From assembly GCA_963854835.1 (NCBI GenBank), contig OY978526.1, forward strand, positions 31,919,073 to 31,983,072: 64,000 nucleotides of DNA, given 5' to 3'. Below, piece after piece: positions 22,883-35,869 of the stretch (positions are counted from its first letter, which is position 1; every line of letters starts with the position of its first letter). Source of the DNA: Megamerina dolium. Its lineage: Eukaryota; Arthropoda; Insecta; Diptera; Megamerinidae. The notes beneath the pieces were generated by a model that was given only the letters and a program-made list of their open reading frames with translations, was not told where the DNA came from and made no database searches. The position numbers were made by a program, and so were the translations under genes.

Positions 22883-23539
22883 GTATTTCGACGAAATACT
22901 CCCGTGGTGCAGTGAAATTTGGGAAGCACCGTTTAATACCGAACGGGATTTCACACAAGGTGATTCGTTATCGTGCGACTTCTTCAATCTTATTATGGAG
23001 AAAATAATACGAGCTGCTGATCTTCAACAAAAGTGTCATGCTGTTGGTATATACCGATGATATTGACATAATCGGCATGAACACGCGATTAGTCAGTGCA
23101 GCATTCTCAGAGTTGGAAAGAGAGTCGCGTCGAAAGGGTCTTACGATGAACGAGGGCAAGCCGAAGTATCTAGTGTCAACAAATAAAGGGACTTTGTCTA
23201 TCTTGGAACCAGCATTAACAGCAGTAATGACGTCAGCCTGGAGATATTGCGAAGGATCACTCTTGCAAACAGGTGCTACTTTGGGCTAAGTAAGCAATTG
23301 AGAAGTCGAGCCCTCTTTCGAAGAACGAAAACTACACTCTACAAGTCTCTCATCATGCCTGTCCTTACATATGGTGGGAAGACCAAGTACTGGAGAACCT
23401 GACGGCGCTTGGAATTTCTAACTGGCTCCAGCTAGCGAAGAACAGAGATGGCTGGCGAAGCATATTATATTCGGCCTAAATAGATTTTCGGTTGTTATGG
23501 CCACGTAATTAAGTAAGTAAGTAAGTATTTCGACGAAAT
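22883..23539 (+). mobile_element. 5'-truncated LINE with 15-bp target duplication
   Basis: GTATTTCGACGAAAT occurs at 22883-22897 and again at 23525-23539, exactly bounding a 627-bp insert. The insert encodes the C-terminal part of a reverse transcriptase: TQGDSLSCDFFNLIMEK (22960-23000), then YTDDIDIIGMNTRLVSAAF (the YADD box with Ala to Thr), then DFVYLGTSINSSNDVSLE and LYKSLIMPVLTYG (to about 23370), with frameshifts between. It ends in a GTAA repeat tail rather than poly(A). That is typical of RTE/I-like lineages; the clade is not settled. Confidence 0.85.
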
Positions 23540-25771
23540 TTCACATAAACTGAAGCAATCAAAGTGACCAACTTTGATATTTTTTTCAATTTGAACCTAA
23601 TCGAACTTACTTAGTATTCCATCTAAGACAAGAGTATTTCGTACGTGAATCAGGTCTGTTCAGGAATCAGGAAACTATATTTTGAGAAAATAAAATTAAA
23701 ACTAAAATAAAATACCCCTTACTGAAACAGAATATCTGTTCATACAAGTCAGTTCTTTTAAACATAAACCAATATAAATTGCCGACTATTGTTGCATTTA
23801 CCCTATCAAACGAGCATACATATATGTATGTAATGTAGAAAGATGCGCTGTTGCAATAAACGTTCATTATAAAGCAGGGGAGTGGAACTCACACCCACAC
23901 TCAAGTGTTGTTCAAGCGTAAAATATTTATATTATTGTTGAGAACCTGTACAATTGCTTTGGTAGTGTGAGTGCACACGATAATCTTTCAGTAGTATTAT
24001 CTGTGAAATAAAGTTGGCTAAATTTCAAAATTTGCCCATTCTTAGTTTCTCAATGAATGTAACGATATGCGGGATATACGAGTATGTACATACATACCTG
24101 TAGTATGAGTAAATAGTATGTGAATGATGGATAGCAATGAATACAATAACCAAATTAGATTGCCACGGTGATGTAATTAAGCAAGTATGCGCAACTACCC
24201 GATAAGAGACAAAAGTGCATAAAGACAAAATATTTAGGAAAATTTTATTCTTAAAGCAATTAGGTATGTAAAGAGTTACTATAACAATACATTTCAATAC
24301 AAGCAATTGTATTTAGCTGCGTTCAATTTAAGAATTTTTATTCGTATCCTTGAGTTATTCCTTTCAGAAATGCAACAATATATGTACATGTGTTGTTGGT
24401 ACGAGAATCATCCTTTCTGTAAGAGTTCTGCTTTGACAAATATTTATCAAAGCAATTATGAGTTAATTCAACCACTCAAATAGATAGATTTCGAAAAATT
24501 GAATAGGTAATATTTATCTTTGTACCTATCCATTACTCAAATAATTGCTGAATAGTTTATTTATTGGATAAACATATGTGATTTATTTTGATTTTACTTG
24601 TATTATTATTGATACGATCATACGAACGAGTACATATATACGTATTTATGATACGTTAAGCAGCCGGAGTACAATCATACTTTCAGACTGATTGAATAAA
24701 AGCGAATCCTTTTTGGTGCTACTCGAAATAGCGTCGGAATGTTTATGAATTGAAATTGTCTGCTTGCATTGTAGTAGAGGTACAATTGAAAATTGTATTT
24801 ACGATGTGATACGATATGTTTATCTGTGTATGACGCCCTCAAGCAGGAGATAAACCACCATGTAACAATAAGTTCAAAAAATCATTTACGAATATAACAA
24901 GCATGAGAATTTCTAGATTTTCAACAAGGCTGGATGAATGTCGAAGTATAAAACTCACAAAAAAAAAACCAATTGAAATAGCAGCAACAATGGACACGTG
25001 TATATATACGAATTGTACATGTACGTATAAAAAAAAAGGTAATTGCAAATATATATTCTCCCACATCTTCTGATCACATGAGTATCAGTAATTTGGCCAC
25101 AATTGGTAAGATTTTCAATGTACGAGTACACACACACACACACAACGTACTGTTGCGTAGACCACACTTGTGGCCGCTTGTATGTTACTGGAGATGCAGT
25201 TTCTGTTTTTTCTGTTTTTACACGAAAAAAAATATATTCTTTTGCGTCTTCTACTTGACTGCGTCGCTTGTGAAGCGAAACATATTTCTATAAAGTCCTT
25301 TTTGTGTGTGTGTGTGTGTAAAGATCCCTCTCATCATACTATTCTATATACATATACCTACTACGATATACCTATACACGGACAGAGCTTGATGATGTTG
25401 CTAAATCGCGGATTGAAAGATTTTTAGTCTTTTCATTGCGAACCGCACTTGAGGGCTTACCATTGTAAGGGCACCAGAATGTGTTGAAAGTGTAATTGCA
25501 AACAATTTAAATGCAATTTAATTGTGTATTTAAAACGTGTTTTTGAGTTGGATTCTATTTGTTATTCTTTCTTTGTAAAGAATATCCTGATGTGAGTCCC
25601 ATATGCGTACGGGCTGTGTGTGGTTTTTTGTATTGAAAAAATACATTTATATACATTTGTGTACTGAAATCATATGCGAACCTCTAATAAATTAGATTTA
25701 TTTCTCAGATTAGTACATACACTAGTCCATATATAGCCATTAATGGTGATAATTATGGTACATTAGAGGAC
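23540..25771. other. No recognisable gene; short microsatellites
   Basis: AT-rich. It contains (CA)n near 25129-25144 and (GT)n near 25302-25319. Nothing coding is supportable. Confidence 0.5.
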
Positions 25772-27933
25772 TAAATTCTTCACAAACAGGCCAACGGACA
25801 AGAGGAAAATACCCGATCTCATAGACTTTGGAGTCGCCAAAGGTTTGCAGATGGAAAATATCTCCATAGAGTGTAATTATGATCTATCATCTGACCACTC
25901 ATCCACGGTAATATCTATAAAATCACCAAGCCCCCAAGGCAATTGCGTTAGAAAGAAAATAGACTGGTTAAAATTCAAGAAATATATAAATTCCCATCTT
26001 CCTCTGAGTACTGTATTAAGAAATGGACACTACATCGACTCAGCACTCGAAAAATTCAACCAGCTGCTCTCATTAGCTCTCAGCTCAGCCACCTGAGCAA
26101 GCAATCAAACTATAGCCCATACACACCAGTCGACATTGAATTGCTAGTAAGACAGAAAAGAAGACTCCGAAGACAATGGCAAGAATTCAGATCACCGAAT
26201 CTGAAAACACAGCTACAGCACTGCACTCGAAAGTTAAAGCAAGCCTTAAAAAACAACAAAGAGTTAGAAGAGCACATAGCGAAATTAACACCTGGTGAAG
26301 CGTCAGACTACTCTTTGTGGAAATCAGCAAAAAACTCAAATCGGCCAATTCTCACTGATTCCCCCATCCGTTTGAGTGACGGTAATTGGGCTAGAAGCAA
26401 CTGCGAGGAGGGTTTGGCTTTTGCAAACCACCTAAAAAGTGTGTTTACACCCAATCCACCCTCTTCACAGTCCTCATTACCAAAATCAACATCTCAACCT
26501 TGCTCAATAACGCTCAAAATTAAAAAAAAGGACATATTCAAAGCAATTTATAAAGATTTAAACCCAAAAAAATCACCTGGTCCAGATAAAATTACCGGTA
26601 AAAAGATAAAAGAGCTACCTCCGGCTTCAGTAATTCATCTGATGCACATTTTCAATGCTATCCTTCGTATTAAACACTATCCCAAATGCTGGAAAACTTC
26701 AAAAATTATTATGATAGCAAAACCATGAAAAGACCCTACAAAAGTTGCATCGTACAGACCTATCAGCCTCTTATCAGAAAACAGCACGGCACAATAGAAC
26801 AAGTCCACCGCATTGTAACTCTGATAAGGAACACTTTTGAAGAAAAAAAGTATTGCTCAGCTGTCTTTCTTGATATCACTCAAGCTTTCGATAAAGTATG
26901 GCACGATGGCCTTATTTACAAACTCAAACTATTACTGCCTGCAAATGTCTCCTCATTGCTTAGTAGCTACCTCACGAAAAGACAATTTCTCGTACATCAC
27001 AAGGATTACACAACAAATACATTGGATATTCACGCTGGCGTTCCTCAAGGAAGCGTTTTGGGCCCCTTACTGTATCTCTTATACACTTCAGATATGCCCA
27101 ACAATAACTATACATTCATATCGACCTTTGCTGATGATGTGCTCTCGCTCTAACCCCATAGAAGCTACTATACTCCTGCAGACTCATGTCGATTCTCTCG
27201 AAATCTGGCTAGCAAAATGGCGTATAAAAGTCAATGAATCAAAGAGCGTACATGTAACATTCACGCTAAGGCCAGATACATATCCCCCACTTAAAATTAA
27301 TGGCCAATCAGTTCCACAATGTTCCTCAACAAAGTACTTGGGTATTCACCTCGACAGAAGGCTGACCTGGAAAACTCACATAGAGGCAAAGAAAACTCAG
27401 ATCAAGCTTAAAATTAATCAGTTATGGTGGCTGTTACACAAAAGATCGAAGTTGGATCTCGAATACAAAGTGCTATTATATAAAGCAATCCTGAAGCCAA
27501 TCTGGACTTATGATATTCAGTTTTGGGGCACCGCATCTCCCTCAAATATCGAAAAATTGCAGCGAATACAATCCAAGTGTCTGCGAATTATTGTAAACGC
27601 GCCTTGGTATATGAGGAACGTTAACATCCATCGAGATTTAAATGTACCCACAATTTCTGAGGAAGTTGCAATGTCCTGCAGAAGCTACATTCAAAAATTA
27701 CACAGTCATCCGAATCCCCTTGCTAGGCAATTGTTGCTGAGCACGGGGCATCGTCGATTAAAAAGAAAAGACACACTGAATATGCTGTGAAATTGCTATA
27801 CCTCGCGACTCAACAAATTGTGATGGAACGTTGGGAATATCACATAATTTTATTTAGTTTGTAAGATTTGATCACTTATTGTTAGTTTCTAAGTAATTTT
27901 AGAAAGATCCAATAAATAAAGCTTGAAAAAAAA
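25772..27933 (+). mobile_element. Jockey-type LINE, 5'-truncated and broken
   Basis: From about 25772 the frame reads the C-terminal end of an APE-type endonuclease (TDKRKIPDLIDFGV, then the LSSDHSS catalytic motif at about 25885-25905). A spacer and the reverse transcriptase follow: SPGPDKI (26576-26596), KVASYRPISLLSE (26740-26778), AVFLDITQAFDKVWHDGL (26860-26914), GVPQGSVLGPLLY and FADD (27036-27136), then a thumb/C-terminal region (STKYLGIHLDRRLTWKTHI..., to 27790). Damage: a frameshift near 26092, a TGA at 26729, a deletion of about 50 codons near 26780, and a shift after FADD near 27140. It ends with AATAAATAAA and a short poly(A). A second copy lies at 48081-48865. Confidence 0.9.
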
Positions 27934-28029
27934 GGCCAGTTAAAGAGTCTCCGTATTTGACTAATATCGATAATAATTTTTATTGAAAAGCAAAATTATG
28001 ATTTTTTTTCTTAAACGGTGCCCATTAGA
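27934..28029. other. Spacer between LINE and mariner
   Basis: Short AT-rich stretch; no feature. Confidence 0.4.
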
Positions 28030-28840
28030 CGTACGAGGGGGTCCCAGAACTATCCGACCTAACAGAGACGAATTTGGGAAAATGTTTCTTTATTTCTCAA
28101 CATAATCTCCTTTTAGCTCTATACACTTTTCCCAGCGATATTCTATAGCTTCGATACCCTGTTTATAGCATGAACTGTCTAGCTCATTAAAATAGCCATC
28201 TACCGCAGACTCCACCTCATTATTGTTTGTAAATCTTCTACAACCATGACATTTTTTCAAATTTGGAAATTCCATTAAACATACGCCATAACCTTGCCTG
28301 CAGATGGTATTGTCTTCGCCTTCTTTGGACACGATTCTCCCCTTTCAGTCCATTGTTTTGACTGCTCCTTTATCTCAGGTGTGAAGTGGTTACGAATCGA
28401 CGCAAAAACTCGGCTTTATTACTGTGAAACATCGCCAAACACTCCATAGAAACATCTTCACAACGTTGTTTTTGTTCTATTGTGAGTAAACGCGGCACCC
28501 ATCTTCCACACAGCTTTTTCATCTCCAAATTTTCTGTTAATATACGATGTATAGCACTTTTTGAAATGCCTGTGATTTCACCTAGCTCACGCACCTTCAA
28601 CCGGCGATCATCCAATACCATTTTGTTTATTTTCTTAACCATTTCTGGCATGGCCACCTCAATTGGTCGACCACTACGGTATTCGTCTTGGCAGCTCGTA
28701 CGACCTTGTTTAAACTCTGCCACCCAATATTTTATGGACGTAAACGACGCAGCTTTATGGACGTTTTTTCGTACGCAGCAATCAATCAATGCTAATTGTG
28801 CAACACAGTAGGTTTTCAATTGATCTGCCACTGCAGTCAT
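28030..28840 (-). mobile_element. Mariner transposon, internally deleted
   Basis: The minus ORF 28840-28370 starts at ATG and reads a mariner N-terminal half: helix-turn-helix region, WVAEFKQGRTSCQDEYRSGRP (its usual linker), KLCGRWVPRLLTIEQKQR and LRRFVTTSHLR, where the first catalytic Asp context (VTxDETW) is broken. In the next frame (28332-28090) it continues KKAKTIPSAGKVM-like, then jumps to the C-terminus CYKQGIEAIEYRWEKCIELKGDYVEK. The catalytic middle is lost. TACGAGGGGGTCCCAGAACT at 28031-28050 is the probable terminal repeat; the partner at the other end is not visible. Confidence 0.85.
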
Positions 28841-29055
28841 TTAATATTCTCTAAATTTAACACGCCCAACAATACTGGGAAAAACACCGCGCAACTAAGG
28901 TTCCACGGAAAGTCTAGTGCCAATTATACGACGATACAAAAAAGAAACAATTATAAATTGAACGTGCTTTCTAAATGACCTGGTGGAAGTTGTAGGTCTA
29001 ATTTATCACAATAAGAAAATGGGCTTAGAACATTTCTAACACATTCACATTCATA
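28841..29055. other. No recognisable gene
   Basis: Upstream flank of the mariner transposase start. It contains a stretch at 28853-28883 that resembles the SINE tail on plus, too short to call. Confidence 0.4.
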
Positions 29056-29348
29056 CGGTTGTGCGTGTTATATTTTGGACAGCATTAGAAGGGGTCTACT
29101 AATATTAGCCGATTCCGAACGGCAGAACCCTTGTGACATCGCTTTTTCTGAGCTTTGTTACAGAGGTCTTTTAAAAGGGTTTTCATGCAAATTGTTACTG
29201 CCGGAAGAATTGGCAATTGTTTGCCGGCAGGTGGGCACTGTTTGAAATAAAAATCGTTCGATATTTAAGTTGTGCTTTAGCCAGGAATTGAACTCACGAC
29301 CTACGGATCAGAAAGCAAATGCACTAACCGCTAATCTACGACACCCAG
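29056..29348 (-). mobile_element. tRNA-derived SINE copy
   Basis: Reverse copy from tail (GGTTGTGCGTGTTATATTTT, GACAGCATTAGAAGGGGTC) through GCCGATTCCGAACGGCAGAA, the CTTTTTCTGAGCTTTGTTAC and TTACTGCCGGAAGAATTGG blocks, to the head, where GAATTGAACTCACGACC is the B box region and CTAACCGCTAATCTACG the A box (both reversed). The final GGGCTTTGG tail block is missing. Confidence 0.8.
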
Positions 29349-31255
29349 CAAAAGGACTTTCAAAATATTAGTTCAACATATTATAACTTTTAACAAACTG
29401 TTTCAAAGAATTGTTGTTAAAACAGAAATAAAACAAAACCAAATGTATCCTTCGAAAGATATTATTTTTCTTTCCAGAACCCTAAAATAATGGAAATCGG
29501 TTGGAAAATATCTGAAGTACTGATTGTAAAATGACGCAGGTGACACCATAACCAATTTTTACCTGTAAATCGAAAATTTAGGGAGTTATCCTATTATTAC
29601 CTCAAGTTATTCTAAACCTTCCACGCTCAGATCTACAACCTCTACTAGGCCAAGGGCCCAAGCGCTAAGGACACCCGTTAAAATTAAAGCAATCTCTTTC
29701 AAACTTGGAGAAATATTTATTATTTCGAACCTCCTGTAATTATTACTACAAGCAATTTTTCTATATTTTCATTTGTAATTAAAAGAATTTATGTAAATAC
29801 ATCAATACAAATCTTCATGCGTGTGTAGGTGTAGGTGTAGGTATGTCTTGTATTTACTATATGCAATTGTTTGTGTCAAAGTTGAGAGCATTAATTATTC
29901 AATTCGAAAAGGTGTAAATTAATAATATGCTTAGAATGAGTAATTTCATTAAATTCACATTGAGTGGAATCTTGCACTAAATATGTATATGTACTTACTT
30001 ACGAATAAGTATTTGTTTGTATTTATGTATTTCATGAATAAATGACATCGGGGTAATGAAAAAATTTGCATAAGAATTCTTAATATGATTTAAATTATCA
30101 TACAATTGGGGTTTGAGGCATTTTCAATTCCTGTGAAATTCGTGCCATATGCAACGAATCAGCGAAATAAACTGATACGAATACAATATGAATTGCATTA
30201 GTTGGTTAAAGCCACCCACCGAGGTTGAATGAATGTATATATATAACCTTGCTTCCTTTCATATGTACTCGTACCAGTCAGTGAGAATAATCTTAGCTAT
30301 TTTCATTGTTAAATGTGAATTCGTTACTTATTAAAAATATGCCACAGTGCACGTGCCGTCTATTGAAATTGTTTTCTCTTTTGTATTGCCCAACCAAATG
30401 CATCCCTTTCCATTTCTTCTATCTATACACTATTTATTATACGAGTATGATATTGTATTTTACTAATCCTGCTTCCGAAAGATTAATGTCATCAAAACAT
30501 ATTTCACCAACAAATGTGATATTTATAATCAAATTATTACCGGTTACGATTGCACTGCGAGGCCACAATCACTTTATAAATTTATAACCATATCGTAGAT
30601 AGATACCCTTTATTTTCTTTTTTTTTTTTTTTATTTGACCATTTACAATAACAGTATAGCTTGGCGCCACTCAGTGGACAAAATTTACACTACATATTTA
30701 TATGAATTATGAAGTTTGCTGTTTGTGATGGAGGAATTAGCAATGCCAATCCCGGGATCTCACCTTAAATGCAGTTTCGAAAATTACAATATTCTATTGA
30801 GGGATCTTCATAATTTAGTACAAAGAATAATTTCGAGAAAAATTCTTGTCTGTCAACGATTCGATTCCGCCTACCAGTGTGAGACTAAAAGAATCCAAAT
30901 TGGGAGATCACATTTTAAACCTATTAGCCCGTATTTATAGTCAAAGTCAGAATCATCTTAATGTTAGAATCGGATTTTTGACAAAATTTTGTATGGGAAA
31001 CATGGCCTATGTTTTATAAGATCGTACCTATTTGAAGACGTATTTTTATGGACATTGTAAAGGCCCATTAATTGATGTATAAAACAAAGTTCAGTCAATG
31101 ATATATTGGCCATTTGTTCATACATTCTCTTTTTAATCTTTCGAGAAACTATACAAGTTCGTGCTCGTAGAACCACCTGTTTTTTCAGCGACGAATTAAA
31201 TGAAATGTCATTAGAATCGAATGATCTACAATTGAAGTTATTTTGTAGAGTCCGG
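29349..31255. other. No recognisable gene
   Basis: AT-rich sequence with a GTGTAG x3 tract at 29823-29842 and poly(T) at 30615-30633. The poly(T) could be the reversed tail of an unrecognised retroposon to its right. ORFs (for example 30964-31263 minus) show no resemblance. Confidence 0.45.
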
Positions 31256-31690
31256 TGACTCATCCAAGCTGTAACAACTTGAGACGAGCCGCCAATATTT
31301 TATGAGGTCTGGCATTGTCGTGCTGAAATACTATATCTTTGCGATTGATGAGTTATGGCGGTTTTTTCACAGGGGATTTATTCAAATAAATCAGTTGAAG
31401 GCAATACATTTCCGAATCAATCGTCTGAAAGGATATCACTGATTTGACAAATATGAATGGCCTTTTTTGAGCTTGATATAGCCGTGAGTTTGTCTGGATG
31501 TCTTTATTTTGTCGATATCAACGTCAGTTGGCATTTTGTAAACTGCCGTTGACACTGACAATCTTATAGAGAACCGTCCCAGAAACTTTACGCAATTTTT
31601 TTCAGGCTTGTTCTGCGTTATGTCCTCCTTTTGCGATAGAAGTACTTCAGAATAATATATTGCGAAAGTGTGTACTATACTAGAATGTAG
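31256..31690 (-). mobile_element. Mariner fragment
   Basis: The minus strand reads IDSEMYCLQLIYLNKS, then LINRKDIVFQHDNARPH (with the second catalytic Asp) and LAARLKLLQLG, at about 31420-31258. A decayed N-terminal piece (YFYRKGG-NAEQA-KKLRKV) lies at about 31660-31590, with the middle missing. There is one in-frame TAA just before LINRKD. It ends abruptly after the second Asp; the third Asp and C-terminus are absent. It resembles the 59540-60090 relic more than the 28030 one. Confidence 0.8.
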
Positions 31691-33439
31691 TCTACTACCA
31701 TCAAATCAGCTGATAGAATACGTAAACGTGTGTTTGATTTTATTTAATTAATACTTAAATAGGAGAACGTGACCATTTAAATAAAAATTAAGTCAAAACA
31801 TGACTGATAATTTGGTTTCGTGAAACCGGCTGTAAATATGTTTCAATTAAGAAGAAGGATAATTTTTGCAACAAAATCACTTCACTATTTTTGAGACGTT
31901 TTATCGATTAAACAATCAGAATTTGTTTTATTTGAAATTTATACATAAAATAAAAACTCAAATCAATACTGTTTAGGAAATTTTTTAACCAACGGCTTTT
32001 TTGATAGCACCAACAACAACGGGAACATCAAAAATTTCCTAATGTTGGCTTCCCTAGTAGGAACTCAAATACTCGTTCATATAAAATTTTCTAAAAGTTG
32101 AAAACTTTATTCACTGACTGACAACAACAACAACAACAGAAAATAAACATAAACATATTACAAATTTGACTGTATATTCATCATAGTTTCTATTTGTTGT
32201 TTGGTGATTAAAATTATTTTATTGCGTCCCTCCACTCATCCATGGCGTATGGCAAGTTTATAAACGACAGATTCTCCCAATACGTAGTCCTTGCCATATG
32301 TATTTTTTTTTTCATTTCTATAATAAATAATTCCAATAAATTAAATGCATCCGTTACAGCAAAGACTGTGTTGGTATCATTAAACCATTTTCACCCCCAT
32401 TTCCGTGTAAGGTTTGTATGTATTTATTATACGCACGTCCATAACAATAAGTAGAAAGTTTTAATAAAATCAGAGAGAAAAAACTCTTTGACAATTATTC
32501 TTGAAAATTGTACACAAACAATCAATGAGTGAATGGTTTAGTGAATGATGACAAATGAGTGTCTGTATATCATAGTGGTGGCTGTGGTATATATTTTGTT
32601 AAGCTGTGAGACGTAGTCATATTTTTTTAAGCATAAATTTGAAACATGTATTTTTATTAATATCTATGATTACAACTACTTTTCATACAAATTTTGATCC
32701 ATAAACTCTTTTAACATTTGTAATACAATAGAAACTTACCTTGCAACAAACATAGGAATATAGTAATTTGAATTATAACCTAATATTGAACCTCGTATTG
32801 GACCAATCGGGGTTTTCACATTTTTATTGTTGTAAGAGTACTCGACAAAATCAACTTTTAGCCACAAAGAAAAACAGCCAATAAACTAATCAACTCCAAG
32901 ACAACACAAGAACAAAAACAAATGCAAAAAAAAAAAAAGACAGCAACAGGCTATTAAACCCCACTCCTTTCGTGGCAACATGCTATATAATGTCTTTTTC
33001 GGCACACTCTTAGCTTGCGGGGGAGTCAAATTGAAAAACACCAAATAAAATTTGTTTGGTGTTTGGAATGTCACCCGCAGACATTTATACGCTTGGAATG
33101 ATGTAGCGTGTTGGTTTGTACAATTCATGTTCATGTTCGTAACAGGATTATTCTTAATGGGGTGTCTCAGCGTTTCGTTCAGTGCAAATAAATCGAAAAC
33201 TTTGTGTTAATGATTCTTTTTTTCGAATAAGGTATTAACTTGGAATGGAACTAGGTCAACAAAAAAGTTCTTTAAATTTGATTAAACCTTTTTCTCATTA
33301 AATATAATCTGTCAGCTCTGTAACTTTTGCCATTTCTTAGTGAAGTTTGAAGTTTGTTTTGTAAATAAATAGTAGTCTCTTCTCTGTGATCCATCCATCC
33401 ATCCAAATTCCTAGGGTTTCAGGCTGGAACATAGGGCTA
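31691..33439. other. No recognisable gene
   Basis: AT-rich, with (CAA)n at 32121-32138 and a run of A at 32927-32938. No coding feature recognised. Confidence 0.5.
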
Positions 33440-34540
33440 CAACGAATTTCTTCCATTCGGGTCTATTTTGTACCAGTCTCTTCACTTCATTCCAGCTAAG
33501 GGGCATGGCACGTGTTTCTAACTCTAAAAGTCGATGTGATTCCACGCGAATATTTCCATTCCGATCCCTTCTTGAACCATCTGGATTTATTTATAAATTG
33601 TAGAAGATCACCTATTGCAATCTCTGAAACCAGGGCTAGGTTCTCAAATTAATAATTATCTAGAAATAATTTTCGTATTATGTATAGTGCTGGGCAGTTG
33701 AGTTTTGAGCTTTGAGTGCCTTTCTTATTTATTTTGGGGCTGCAGCCATTTAGCCGTCCTACATATGGGAGATTCAGTCCATCGTCTATGGAAGGCAGAG
33801 AAAATGATTTCTTCTAGTTCGAGTTTACATGTGGCAATTTGGATTCCTAATTTTCTATTTTACTCGCTTGGCTTGGATTTTGTGCCCACACTCGCGAGAA
33901 CATCCGCTCTGCAATTTCCCTTCATACCGCTGTATCTAGGTACTCAACACACCAGTGCTCTGCCACTTCGTTAAGTGATCTGCGGCAGTCAATGATGGTC
34001 TTCGACTTCAAGAAAAACAAGTTGAGGGCTTTTATGGCAGCCTGGCTATCACAATTGTCTCTGCAAGAGATATTTTTGTGCGTGATCCAAGCTAATGCAG
34101 TGTTAATGGCTTTGACTTCTGCCTGAAAAAATTGGGTGTAATTCAGCAAAAACCCCTCTTCCTCCCAGATGCATCTGTCACGAAAGGAGGTTTGGAAATA
34201 ATTAACAAATGAATGTTTTGGTTTGACATAGTTAAGATTGGTTTCGGTACGAAAGTAATTTAAGATTCTAGCCCAGACGCTCTTAGCGCCCATTGGAGAA
34301 GGGTATTTAACATTATAACCGAACTGGCCGCCATTTCGTTACCTAGAACTTTAGTTCTAGCTCAGAGCAAGCGAAACATCCTCCAGTTATTGTCGGAGTT
34401 CCTTGATAGAACTGGGTTCAGTTTTTTGCCGGTTTGCCCATCTTTAGTATTTCGTTTACTACTAAGTACCATAAAACGCCGGAGAGAACACCTCCTCGAA
34501 GAGTTCCTCTTCTTATTCGTCTAGTGGCCATTCGAATTTA
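33440..34540 (-). mobile_element. LINE fragment: RT motif, RNase H and C-terminal piece
   Basis: Reading minus from 34540: RRGTLRGGVLSGVLWYLVVN (RT motif usually GTPQGGVLSPLLW), then, from about 34160, FFQAEVKAINTALAWI and CDSQAAIKAL of an RNase H domain (ORF 34293-33922). Further down, about 33560-33430, a different piece reads MPLSWNEVKRLVQNRPEWKK, a C-terminal motif common in other insect LINEs. The pieces are not collinear with one intact element, so at least one deletion or two merged insertions are involved. Related to the RNase H relic at 3690-4565. Confidence 0.65.
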
Positions 34541-35869
34541 TAACGTTTACATTAAAGTTTATAGTAACTAAATCTACAATAAGATTACACAAATATTTAC
34601 AAGGAAAACGTTTGCGCAAATACATCTCAAATAGCCGGAGAGTTCCTTGAAAACAAATTTGAGTTTTTCAAGTATTTGAAGGTGGTGTTTTTGGCAGTAG
34701 TTATTCTCTGATGTACTTGCTATTAGAACATTTTCTTTTTTCTTTTACAAACCAAAATAAATATTAGAATATAAAAAAATTATGTAAAAGCAAGACACAT
34801 ACGTACTAACAAAAAATTTAAGTGCATAATGCAAAATCATATCATTTTGGGGGATTCAGAACCCCGCTGTGTACAACCCTTGCCACAGTCATGATACGCT
34901 AATGCAGCATCTCGTAGAGGGTGACAATAGTACTTACGGTGTTTATAAATTTTTCTGGTGTAGGATGGGCGTTTTGGTTGTTATTATCATACTGTTTGTT
35001 GTTTGCTCTTTGCTGTATATAAGAGTGTTGGCTGATCAACGTACGACGATGTTTATTGCCAATAATTGAAGTGGTGGGGTTCATCTGACTTTGAACGTAT
35101 AGACAATGTCAAAGTGTAATTTTCTACTTGAAATGGTTTAACATAAATGCTCGATCGAGATGCGTCAAATGAAGAGGTGTGTGTGTGTGTGTGCGGTTGT
35201 TTTGAAAATTGACGATGGCACACCATCATATCATTTGAATTGTAAGAGTATTTGATTAAATTAGAAAATTATTATACATATGTATACTGTCAACAAAATT
35301 TTTTTATTATTCGATGGCATAAAAGATGAATTTTTCCCTGCATTCTTATAAGTCTAACGTATAATTCAATTTATATTAGTATTAAAGTGAGGACTTTGTT
35401 GGTGATAATGGAAAGAGGCGTAGAGGATAGGTAATATTTATATCTTAATTATATCAAATTATTTGATGATAATATAACTTTTTTATATTCGCCTCTTGTA
35501 CTTTAATCAGTCTAAAATTATTAATAACGACTTAACTGACAATTATTAATGATTTAGTTTAGTTAAAAATGACAAAAAGAAAAATGAAAATTCTGCAATA
35601 GCAATTATCAAGAATTGTCTTATTAAAATAAAAATATTATTATGCTTGGTGACACGCAAATTTTTTTTTCCATTTTTTTAAATTTGGTGTTAAATACAGC
35701 CTCTACTTTTCCGCAGAAATTTCACTTGTTATACATATCAATAATATTGATTTAATACTCTTCGTATAGTTCATAATTGCGTTTTTTTTCACTACTCACC
35801 ACTACTGCAATACGGCTCAAAGGTTTTGCGAAAAAATTTTATCTTGAAAACTCGAAGCAATCTCATTCG
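34541..35869. other. No recognisable gene
   Basis: AT-rich sequence, (GT)n at 35177-35193. Opposite-strand ORFs at 34869-35084 overlap each other and show no resemblance. Confidence 0.5.

Noticed and set aside
28853..28883. Possible SINE tail on plus (TAAATTTAACACGCCCAACA...)
   Set aside because: Only about 30 bp match, without neighbouring blocks; not enough to call.
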